Assembly (NCBI GenBank): GCA_903906425.1
Contig: CAIVKH010000098.1
Location: 1-60,078 of the forward strand
DNA: 60,078 nt
Reading direction: 5' to 3'
Source of the DNA: an uncultured bacterium
Lineage (GTDB): Bacteria; Verrucomicrobiota; Kiritimatiellia; CAIVKH01
Shown: positions 40,071 to 50,300 of the stretch, piece after piece
Numbering within the stretch: the stretch's first letter is position 1
Layout: each line of letters opens with the position of its first letter
The notes under the pieces: model-generated
What the model was told of the DNA's origin: nothing
Seen by the model: the letters and a program-made list of their open reading frames with translations, nothing else
Database searches by the model: none
Translations under genes and position numbers: made by a program

Positions 40071-42080
40071 CTAGCGCGGAACGGGGCTGGCGAGGATCTG
40101 GCGAAGGCAGACGGCGAGTTGGACGAAGGTGAACGGCTTGGACAGAAAGGCGGCGGGTTTGTGAACGGGGAATCGCTCGACGAGGGTCTGTTCGCTGAAG
40201 CCGCTGCACAAGATGACAGGGACGCCCGGGCGGATACGCTGCAGTTCAGTGAAGGTGGCCTGTCCGTCGAGGCCGGGCATGGTGAGGTCGAGCATGACAC
40301 AACGAATCTCCGGCGCGCGCCGGGCGAAGATTTCCAGGGCCTGATTGCCGTCGGCGGCGAGCAGTACGTCGAAGCCGAGTTCGGCGAGCATGGCCTGGCC
40401 GAGGCGGCGCACCTGTTCTTCGTCATCAACGAAAAGCACGAGGCCGCTGCCGCGCCAGGTTTCGACTGGCGATTGCGCGGCGGGCGGGAGGGCCTTCGTA
40501 TTGGCGGGACGGCTGAACGTGGGAAACAAAACGCGAAAGATGCTGCCGGTGCCGGGCGCGCTCTGGACTTTCATCGCGCCGTGATGACCGCGCACGATGC
40601 CGAGCACGGCGGCGAGGCCGAGCCCGCGGCCTGTGAATTTGGTGGTGAAGAACGGATCGAAGATTCGTTCGAGCGTGGCGGCACTCATGCCGCAGCCGGT
40701 GTCCTGGACTTCGATGAAAACGTAGCGGCCGGCCGCGGGGGGCGGATCGGTCTTGGGATGATGGGCGGGATTTCCGTCGGCCAGATAGGCCACATCGCAT
40801 TCCATCACGCCCGACCGGACGGTGACGGCGCCAACAAGATCACCAATGGCCTCGGAGGCGTTGGTGATGAGGTTCATGAATACCTGGCCGATCTGCGTCG
40901 CGTCGCCTTCGATGACGGGCAGATTTTCCGCCAGCTCGTAGCGCAGATGCACTTTCTTCGAAACAGAAACCGTGAGCAACTGGCCCATTTCCCGCACGAC
41001 ATGGTTGAGATGAATTTCGGTGATGAAAAATTTTCCCTTGCCGGAATAGGCGAGCATCTGGCGCGCGAGATCGGCGGCGCGCGTGGCCGCTTTTGTGATC
41101 TCGTTCAGGTGTCGCATCACGGGAGAATCGGGAGGAATCTGCATCTCGATCATGTCGCTGTGACCGAGTATCGCCGTGAGGATGTTGTTGAAGTCATGCG
41201 CAATTCCACCGGCAAGCACGCCGAGGCTTTCGAGCTTCTGTGCGTGCAGAATCTGGCGCTCAAGATGCAGCCGTTCCTCCTCGGCAATCTTGCGGTCGGA
41301 GATGGCGGCATTCAGTTCGGCGACCGTCTTCTCGAGCGACTGGATCGTCGATTGAAGCGTTTCCGCCATCTTGTCCACGCCTTCGTGCAGCAGCCCGAGT
41401 TCATCACGGCCGGGCTCGCCATGAACGCGCGCCGAGAGATCGCCTTCCGTGACCTGACCGACGACCTTCGCGACCCGCGCGAGTTTTCGGATGACGAGAA
41501 GACGGAAGCAGAGCAGAAGCGCGGCGGTTGTCGCGATGACGGTGGCGATGGACCCTGCGAGGAAATAGCGCTTGAGTTCCGACTTCTCCGCTTCCGCGGC
41601 GGTGGTGCGAACCCGCATGCACGAAAAAAGGAACGGATCGCGACCGGACTCGCCGCCGATGGCCGCGATGCGCGTGAGAAACGTGTCGCCGTCGAGGCGC
41701 TGCTCCTCGACCACCGGGCCGCGCTTCGCGCGCTCGAGCCAGGCGGGGTTCCAGGAAGCTTCATTGGTTGCCGGTCGGCCGATCAGTTCCTGATTGGTTG
41801 AGTGAAAGACGTCGCCGTTGGCTCCGACGATCATCGCATCAACTAGGCCGGTGCCGACGAGTTTTTCGAAGGAGCGGCGGTCCGTGACGGTGTTGAGATT
41901 GATAATGCCCTGCGACATGAGGTCGCCGGGTTTTTCGAGCGCATCGAGCATGGCGCGGTCCACCTGCGCGCAGAAGCGGTCCACGTAGAAATTGCCGAGC
42001 AGAGCCAGCGTCACGGACTCGACGGATATGATCATCACGCCGATCTTGAATCCGAGGCTGGAGGCGAAGGCGACTTTCAT
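40071..42080 (-). CDS. Membrane hybrid sensor histidine kinase with C-terminal receiver
   Basis: 669 residues. Membrane helix near the N-terminus, a periplasmic sensor part of about 140 residues, a second helix (FLAGSIATVIATTAALLLCF), a HAMP domain, coiled coil, a phosphoacceptor helix GGIAHDFNNILTAILGH (His295), ATPase blocks (LITNASEAIGD, DTGCGMSAATLERIFDPFF, GRGLGLAAVLGIVRGHHG) and a receiver domain with VLFVDDEEQ and Asp598 in VMLDLTMPG. It senses a signal outside and passes phosphate on to its own receiver. The start overlaps the stop of a solute-binding protein gene by four bases, suggesting that protein delivers the ligand. No output regulator is in sight. Confidence 0.9.
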   Translation of the reverse strand: MKVAFASSLGFKIGVMIISVESVTLALLGNFYVDRFCAQVDRAMLDALEKPGDLMSQGIINLNTVTDRRSFEKLVGTGLVDAMIVGANGDVFHSTNQELIGRPATNEASWNPAWLERAKRGPVVEEQRLDGDTFLTRIAAIGGESGRDPFLFSCMRVRTTAAEAEKSELKRYFLAGSIATVIATTAALLLCFRLLVIRKLARVAKVVGQVTEGDLSARVHGEPGRDELGLLHEGVDKMAETLQSTIQSLEKTVAELNAAISDRKIAEEERLHLERQILHAQKLESLGVLAGGIAHDFNNILTAILGHSDMIEMQIPPDSPVMRHLNEITKAATRAADLARQMLAYSGKGKFFITEIHLNHVVREMGQLLTVSVSKKVHLRYELAENLPVIEGDATQIGQVFMNLITNASEAIGDLVGAVTVRSGVMECDVAYLADGNPAHHPKTDPPPAAGRYVFIEVQDTGCGMSAATLERIFDPFFTTKFTGRGLGLAAVLGIVRGHHGAMKVQSAPGTGSIFRVLFPTFSRPANTKALPPAAQSPVETWRGSGLVLFVDDEEQVRRLGQAMLAELGFDVLLAADGNQALEIFARRAPEIRCVMLDLTMPGLDGQATFTELQRIRPGVPVILCSGFSEQTLVERFPVHKPAAFLSKPFTFVQLAVCLRQILASPVPR

Positions 42081-44032
42081 GGCGGCGCCGGCTCCTGTGG
42101 ATCGAGGTAGAACTGGCATGGGTTCACAGGGGCGGGTGCGAGGAAGCTTCTGCCGGATGTCATCATCACAGCCGGAACATTGTGCAGCCTGTTTGCCACG
42201 AGACCCGTGATGTCATCCGCGGTACAAAGCCCGATCACCGGAAAGAAGTCTGCCGTGCGGTCGAGGACTTTCATCATGAGGTTCTGCCGCTCCACAATAT
42301 CGGCCGTTGCCTTCACCCGCCGGTAGAGCTGCATCTGCTCCTGAATTTCCGGCGGCGGCTTTTCGCCGCGGTTGTCGGCGGGGTTCACCATCCAGCGCCC
42401 CCACGGAAGCGCAAAAAAGGACTCGTCGCTGACAGGCAGGTAGAATCGCGGATCCATGACCACATCGAGTCCGCCATCCCCGCTCCAGACCATCGCGTCA
42501 TGCTGGTTTCTCATTCGATTGAAAGACATCTTCGCGGAATCCTCGATTTGCAGGACGAGATCAATTCCAACGGCCGCCCAGTCTTCTTTCACAAGTTGCA
42601 TCGCCGCGATGCGGATGCCGTGTGCGACGGAGACCTCGGCGGTGATCGTCAGTTTCTTCCCGTCGGGGCCGGTGCGCCAGCCTTTCCCGTCTTTTTTCGC
42701 AAGGCCCGCGCGGTCGAGGTATTCGCCGGCCTTCGCAATATCATATTCCGTGTATTGCGTCGCGAGCCGCTCGTGATACAGCAGCGATTCGGACAGCGGG
42801 GCCATCTGTCTCGGAACGCCGGCTTGTTTTAGAACCTCGCGAATAATCCGATCGCGGTTGATCGCGTACGACAGCCCGATGCGAAAATCCTTGTTCTGAT
42901 AAAGCTGGCGCCGTGCCGGATCGCGGTGCGTCAGGTTCAGCCCGATGACCGCGAGATTTCCCGAATCGGTCACAATGCGGATGAAATGAAAGCCGCCGTC
43001 CTTCTCGTGCCCCTGAAGCTGCGGAAGATCTCCGTAAGAAGTCAATTCACGCTCGCCAAAATCAATCTCTCCTCGCAGGGCCATTGCAACCATTTCGTCG
43101 GCATTGGTGACTTGCGTGTAAACGAGGCGGTCAATGTAGGGCAGTTGATTTCCCGCCGTGTCCATCTTCCAGTAATACGGATTTCGGACCGCCTCGATCG
43201 TGTTGGTCTGTCCGTAGCCATGGCCCGGCACGAGCTGCCAGGCGCACAGCCGGGGCAGCTCCGCCGCGCGAAAGCGGTTGGCCGGATTGTTGTCCAGAAG
43301 CGAGCCGAATTTCCGGCGGAAGAATCGCAGCGCATTGGTCTCGCCGGTTTCCTTCAACAGGGCGGGCAGGCCGTCCGGCTTGAGGCGCGGATCGAAACGG
43401 CTGAGATAATGGCGCGGATACGAAACCGGCTCATCGCCCTGCATGCTGGCCAGCCCATAAAGCAAAATTCCGTTTGGCGAATCGAACCGGAATACCACCG
43501 TGAAATCATCGCGTTTCTCAACGCGCAGCGGTTTTCCATCGGCGAAAAAACACGGAACCGTCGGCCGCGCGATGCCCGTCGAAAAAAGTTCTTCGTACCA
43601 GAAGACGATGTCATCCGCCGTGAACGGCTCGCCGTCCGACCACCGCGTGCCGCGGCGCAGATGAAAAACATATTCCGTCGCGTTCGAATTCACCGTCCAA
43701 GACTGCGCCAGATTCGGAATGATCTGCGTCCACTGCGGGTCCCAACGCACCAGCGACTGATTCCCCATGGTCCGCTCGACCCACGCCAGATCGTTCCAGC
43801 CCAGCACCGCCAGCCGCAGCGTCCCGCCATATTTTCCGATCCGCACCACCGGCTGCACGATCTGCGGATTTGCCGGCAGGCGCTGTTCCACCGGCTGGAG
43901 TTTTCCCTCCGAGACAGCCTGCGCCAGATCCGGCGACTCGCCGAAAATGCCGGCGCTTGCCGGCAGACAACTCCCTTGGAGCAGTCCCGCCGCCATCGCC
44001 GCCAGTAACCCGCTGTTGAATCCCCCCCGCAT
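42077..44032 (-). CDS. Extracellular solute-binding protein, family 5 (peptide/nickel type)
   Basis: 651 residues with an N-terminal export signal. Family 5 features: VRIGKYGGTLRLAVLGWNDL, YVFHLRRGTRWSDGEPFTAD, ALRGEIDFGE, NKDFRIGLSYAINRDRI and TITAEVSVAHGIRIAAMQLV. Such proteins normally feed an ABC permease; none is encoded here. Instead the stop overlaps the start of a hybrid histidine kinase, so this protein may be its periplasmic sensor partner. The start at 44032 lacks a good ribosome site. Confidence 0.85.
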   Translation of the reverse strand: MRGGFNSGLLAAMAAGLLQGSCLPASAGIFGESPDLAQAVSEGKLQPVEQRLPANPQIVQPVVRIGKYGGTLRLAVLGWNDLAWVERTMGNQSLVRWDPQWTQIIPNLAQSWTVNSNATEYVFHLRRGTRWSDGEPFTADDIVFWYEELFSTGIARPTVPCFFADGKPLRVEKRDDFTVVFRFDSPNGILLYGLASMQGDEPVSYPRHYLSRFDPRLKPDGLPALLKETGETNALRFFRRKFGSLLDNNPANRFRAAELPRLCAWQLVPGHGYGQTNTIEAVRNPYYWKMDTAGNQLPYIDRLVYTQVTNADEMVAMALRGEIDFGERELTSYGDLPQLQGHEKDGGFHFIRIVTDSGNLAVIGLNLTHRDPARRQLYQNKDFRIGLSYAINRDRIIREVLKQAGVPRQMAPLSESLLYHERLATQYTEYDIAKAGEYLDRAGLAKKDGKGWRTGPDGKKLTITAEVSVAHGIRIAAMQLVKEDWAAVGIDLVLQIEDSAKMSFNRMRNQHDAMVWSGDGGLDVVMDPRFYLPVSDESFFALPWGRWMVNPADNRGEKPPPEIQEQMQLYRRVKATADIVERQNLMMKVLDRTADFFPVIGLCTADDITGLVANRLHNVPAVMMTSGRSFLAPAPVNPCQFYLDPQEPAPP

Positions 44033-44111
44033 GAACTGAATCTAGCAACGTTCCGCAGGTGCTTCAACACACAACCGTCCCCGGCGGCCCGCCGGCGCGG
44101 CAGTCGCGAGT

Positions 44112-44159
44112 TTCCAATGATTGGAAAAGACCGGCTGCGAAAGTTCCCAATCATTGGAA
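44112..44159. repeat. Paired palindrome element, locus 18
   Basis: TTCCAATGATTGGAA (44112-44126) and TCCCAATCATTGGAA (44145-44159), 33 bp apart, in the divergent gap between the solute-binding protein and the giant gene. Nothing else is recognisable in 44033-44324. Confidence 0.93.
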
Positions 44160-44324
44160 GCCGCGGATGCGGGCGCGCGGGCCTTTTTGCCTTGCGAATC
44201 GAATCGTTACGATATATGTTCTCCCGCCATTCGTCGTCCATGTTTGCAGCCGGCATCGCGCCCGGGTTGGCGCGGGTTCTGCTTGTGAATCTTGTGCGTG
44301 ATTCGACCTTCGGAGTGAGATGAC

Positions 44325-47300
44325 ATGAGGGAACTTTTGCCGGCGCGATGGCGCGCCATGGTTTGCGCAGCTGTTTTGCTCGCGGCGATTCCGTCTGCAC
44401 GGGCGCAGGGCGGAATTCAGCCGCCCGCGCAACGGTTTCATCGCGATCCGGAATCCCTGCCGGGCGTGACGCTCGTTCCGAAAAAATCCGCGGCGAAAAT
44501 CCAGGTTCCAACCGCGACGTTCGACCAGTTTGACCGCTGGGCCGAAGGCCGGGTCGCGGGCGACGGCCTCGCGTTCGCGCACGCACGGCGTACGGCGATG
44601 GCGCAGCTCATCGAGCTTGATCCGGCGGAAGCCCTGCGCCGCGCCGTGCGCGACGATGTGCGGGCGAAGCTGCCGGCGAATATCGCGGCGGAAATCGAGG
44701 AGCCGGTTCGCGGCATCGGCTCGCTGCTGGTCGTCTGCGCCCTGCCGGCGGACCAGAATCAGCCGGCCGAAATCCAGCGCGAGGTGATCGTGAACGGAAA
44801 GCACTATCGCGCGTTCACCAGCGGCAAGCGGCTCGATCAAACCTGCGCGAAAGAGACGCCGATTTTCGGAATCGCCATCGGCGATGTGCTGGCGCTCGAG
44901 GACCGGCCCTACCGCCAGCTTCATCGCGAAGAGGCGCTCCTGGATTTTGCGCGCGCGGCAAAGCCGGTGACGGACGCCCTGACCGGCGCGCAACTGCATG
45001 AAGCGGACATCGCGGGCGCGATTGACGAGGGCGATCAAATCGCATTTTTCGGAACGGATTCCTCGCTCAATTCGTATCTCGGCCAGAACTGGACGCCGTA
45101 CATCGCGGAATTCGGCGGCACTGCGGGCGGGCCGGGCATGACGAATGCGTGGACGCAGGGCGTCCGCACGTACGTGGCGTATCGCGCAAGGCTCGCCGAG
45201 GACGCGACGAATTATGAGCCGTATGCGTGGTCCAGCGGGCAGGCCGCCTTCAACACGGTCAGCAACTGGTATTACCAATGGTCGTACGGCTCGGTCACGA
45301 TGCGGTTCGTCGTGGTCACGAATACTTATGTCTTCACGAATTCCGGCGCGTGGTACGAGTCGAACGGCAGTTGGCCGAAATTGCTCGCGGATGCGCGCAC
45401 CGCCTCGCTCGGCACGTCCGAGGCCTACACGAATTTCAACTTCGACTCGGTCACGCACAACTGGGATGTGGGCCTGAGCGGATATGCGGGCATCGCCTAT
45501 GTCGGCGGGCGCGGCGCGTCTTTCCACGAGGGATACGGCGCGATTGCGGGCGTCGTTGGTCACGAGCACGGGCACAATCTCGGACTACCGCACAACAATT
45601 TTTGGGACACCGCCGGACAGAGCATTTTCGGGGCGGGCACGCATTCGGAATACGGCGACGAATACGACATCATGGGCGATGGCTATGCGAACTGGCCGTT
45701 CGCGTCGAACATGCGCAACCGGCTTTCGTGGCTGCCGGACATGCACACGTTCTACAACGTCACATCGGGCGTTTATCGTCTGCAGGCGATGGACCAGTTT
45801 CCGCTTTTCCTGCCCGACACAAACTCGCCGCAAAACTCCTACTCGCTGGCGATGCCGAAAGACGGGCGCAATTATGTTTTCGAATTTCGCGAGGACACAA
45901 ACCGCATCGGCTCGAACCAGAGCATGCTGAACGGCCTGTTTCTCGAGGTGGACAACGGCTTCGGCGGCGGCCCCGAGTTGCTCGATTGCACGCCGGGTTC
46001 GTCGGGCGGAATTGCCGATGCGATGTTGACGATCGGCCGCATGTTTACTGATCCGAACGCGAATGTTCATGTCACACCGATTGGACGCGGGCCGACTTCG
46101 ACGACGAACTGGATTGATGTCGTTGTTAATCGGAACACGCAGATCAGCAATCACCCTCCCGCGATTGCAATCACGGCGAGCAGCTACGCGACAGCCGTCA
46201 GCAACGCGGTCACGCTGACGGCCACGGCAAGCGATCCCGACGGCGATGACCTGGCCTTCTTCTGGGACTTCGGCGACGGGAGCCTCAGCTACAACAACAC
46301 AAACGTTCAGACGAAAAGCTGGTCGGTCGCGGGTGTGTTTCCGGTGCGCTGCGTTGTCGCGGACATGCACGGGCGCGAGGCCTCGGCGCAAATTCAAATC
46401 ACGGTGGGTGCGCCGGCGGTCTATTCGATCAGCGGCCGCGCGACGGCGCCGGACGGTTCGCTCGTTCAGGGCGTTCGCATCGCGAGCGGCGGGCCGACGG
46501 TCTTTACCGACGTTGACGGAAGATATGTCGTGCCGAATCTCGTCGCCGGTTCCTATACGCTGACCGCGAACGGCTCGGATTCGTACGCCAACAACTACGC
46601 ATTCACCTACAGCTTCGCGAACCCGATCACGGTGGGGCCGAGCCAGTCGGACCGCGACATCATCGCGTCCGTTGCGACAGGAACGAACATCGGCGCGGGC
46701 ACCGGATTCCTCTACGAGCGGTGGGAGGGAATTTCCGGCACGGCGGTTTCATCGCTCACAAATGCCGCGGCCTATCCGAACCAGCCGACCGTGCAGCGAA
46801 TCCTGAAATCCTTTTTCGAGGGGCCGACGGATTTCATGGACAACTACGGAACGCGAATGCGCGCGATCTACACCGCACCGCTCACCGGCACGTACTACTT
46901 CTTCATCGCTGCTGACGACACTGCCGATTTGTGGTTCAGCACGACGACGAACCCCGTGGCGGCCACGAAGATCGCCTACCTGTCCAGCTACACGGCGAGC
47001 CGCACGTGGACGACCTACGCGAGCCAGAAATCCGCGGCGATTGCGCTGACCGCCGGGCAGAAGTGCTACATCGAGGCGCTGCACAAGGAGGGAAGCGGCG
47101 GCGACAACATCGCGGTCGGCGCCGATCTTCCCGATGGATCGCAGGAGAAACCGATTCCATTTCACCGCCTCGATCCGTGGCTCGCAGGATTTTCTTTGCC
47201 GCCGACCAGTGTGAGCATCGCCGCGACCGATGCGATCGCATCCGAGCCGGGAACCGACACGGCAACGTTCACGCTCACACGGGCGGGCGACGCAGCCGAT

Positions 47301-50300
47301 CCGCTCGTTGTCACGTTCCAGCTCACCGGCACGGCACAATATGATGTCGACTATGTTGCCACCGGACTCACGGCGACATTTGCCGCCGGCGAAACACAGA
47401 CGGTCGTGACGATCACCCCGAAAGATGACGCGATCAGCGAGCCGGTTGAAACCGTCACCGCCACGGTGATTCCGGGCACGGCCTACGCCGTCGCGTCTCC
47501 GGCGTCCGCGACGATTTCGATTTACGACAACGAGGCGACGACGGTCACCGTCTCCGCGCCCGATCCGGTTGCAAACGAATCGGGAGATTCCGGACGCTTC
47601 CTCATTTCGCGAAACGGCGTGGCCACGGGCACGATCACGGTTGCTCTGGCGATTTCCGGCACGGCATCGAACGGCGTGGATTTTCCGGCGCTGCCATCGT
47701 CGGTCACGATTCCGGCCGGCAGTTCGACGGCCACGGTCGTCGTCTCGCCGATTGCGGACGGGATCGCCGAGATTGCCGAGACGGTCATTCTCACCGCGCT
47801 CGGCGGCGCGGGTTATGCCGTCGGTTCGCCGTCGAACGCGACGGTCACCATCACGGCGGACCCGGGACCCGGCACGGGAATTTTGCGCGAGTGGTGGACG
47901 GGAGTTTCCGGCACGCTCGTGAGCGACCTGACGAGCAATTCGAATTATCCGGCGACGCCGACCGGCAGCGAAATCCTCACCAATCTTTTCGAATGCCCGA
48001 TCAGCTGGGCCGACAATTACGGCACGCGATGCCGCGGCTATTTCGTGCCGCCGGTCAGCGGCGCGTATTATTTTTACATCGCATCGGACGACACCAGCGA
48101 GCTGTGGCTCGGCACGAACAGCACCGCGGGCAGCGCCGTGAAAATTGCGTACGTCGGCAGCTACACCGCGAGCCGCGCGTGGACGACCTACGCGAGCCAG
48201 AAATCCGCCGCGATCAACCTTGTCACCGGCCAGACGTATTACATCGAGGCGCTGCAAAAAGAGGGAAGCGGCGGCGACAATCTCGCTGTCGGCGTCGAAT
48301 TTCCCGGCGGCTATCAGGAGATGCCGATCCCGTATCACCGGCTCCTTCCATTCGACACGCAGAAGCCGACGGTGAACATCTTCGCGAGCGATCCATCCGC
48401 GAGCGAGGCCGGCGACACCGGCTCGGTGCTCGTCGTGCGAAGTTCCGAAGGCATCGCGCAATCGCTCGCGGTCTCGCTGAGCTACGGCGGCACCGCGACG
48501 TTCGGCGTTGATTATGCCGCGATGCCGACGCAGGTGGTCTTCGGCGCGAACGTCACCAACATGTGGCTGCAGCTCACGCCGGTTGACGACGCGCTGCTCG
48601 AAGGCGTCGAGACGGCGGAAATTTCCATCGTGAACGACGCATCGCATTTCTTCCTCGGCGCGGCCACGAACGCGGTCATCTCGATTGCGGACGACGAAAT
48701 GCCGTCGGTCACCGTCGCGGCGACCTCGCCCTACGCCTATGAAGCCGGGCCGACGTCGTCCACCTTTGTGATCTCGCGCAGCGGCAGCCTGACGACGGCC
48801 GTGACGGTGGACTACACGCTTGGCGGCACGGCCACGCCGGGCAGCGATTTCGTGCCGCTGCCGGGCTACTTCACGACCAACGGCTCCGTCACGCTGGCCG
48901 CCGGCCAGGCCTCGACAAATATCGTTTTGATGCCGGTGAACGATTCCTCCGCGGAGGGCCCGGAAACCGTCGTGTTTCAACTCTCGCCCGATCCGCTCTA
49001 CGCGGTCGGATCGCCCGCGTCCGCCACGATCACAATTCTCGATGACGATGTGCCGCCGGTCATCGTCCTGAATTCGCCGGCGTCGCCGGGCATCCGCATT
49101 CCGCCCGGCGTCGGCCTGATCCTCGACGCGACGATCACGCACAACGGCCTGCCGAATCCGCCCAGCGCCGTCACGCAACGCTGGGCGCAAACCAGCGGGC
49201 CGACCAACGCGGCGCTCGCAACTTCCAATGATTGGAAAAATGCCACTGCCACTTTTCCAATGATTGGAACTTACGTTCTGCAGCTCACCGCCGTCGCGGG
49301 CGCGCAAACCGCAAGCACGAACATCACCATCGCGGTCGGCACGTTCACGAACGGCGCGCCGCTGGCCTGGACGAACGCGAATGTCGGATATCTTTATCCG
49401 CCGACGCCGACCTATTCGGTCACGAATGGCACGAACTCGATCACCGTCGCGGGCGACAACAGCATCTATTCGGGCATGACCTATGACGACTTCGGCTCCG
49501 TCATGGCGCAGGTTCCCGGCAACTGCTCGGTCACCGCGCGCGTCGTCAGCGTGCAGAGTGTTCTCAGCGGCTGGTCGCGCGCCGGCGTGATCATGCGCGA
49601 GAGCCTCGACAAGAGTTCGAAGTCCGCGTTCATGGGCCTTGCCGCCGGCAGCGGCTCGACCGGCGGCGGCAAATTCGACACGCGCGCGACCTATGCCGCA
49701 GCCAACGCGCAGACCAGCGTGAGTTCGCTGACCGCGCCCTACTGGATGCGCCTCGACCGCACCGGCAATGTCTTTCGCGCCTTCCGTTCCTCGACCGGCA
49801 CATCGTGGACGCAGGTCGGATCGGACACGACCATCACGATGAGCAACACGATTTATGTCGGCATCGCCGCGTCCAGCGGGCTGACCAACAGCGCGGGCAC
49901 GTTCAAGTTTTCCGGCCTCGGAATTTCCGGCGCGGGCGCCGGCGGCGTCGCTTCGAACGTCGGCCCGAATGTCAGCGCGGGCGCGGCGGCGAGCGCGAAC
50001 CTGCCGAATCCCGCGACGCTGTCCGGCGGCGCGAGCGACGACGGTCTGCCGAATCCGCCGGCCGCGATGTCGTTCGCGTGGGCGAAAGTTTCCGGCCCCG
50101 GAATCGTGACCTTCGGAAACTCCGCGGCGACCAACACGACCGCGACGTTCGACACGCCCGGAAATTATTCGCTGCGCCTCGTCGCGAATGACGGACAAAT
50201 CAAAACGTTCAGCGACACCACCATCGCCGCGACCGGCTTCGGCGTGCGGATTATCGCGACTGATCCGTTCGCCGCGTCGCCCGGCACGAACACGGCAACC

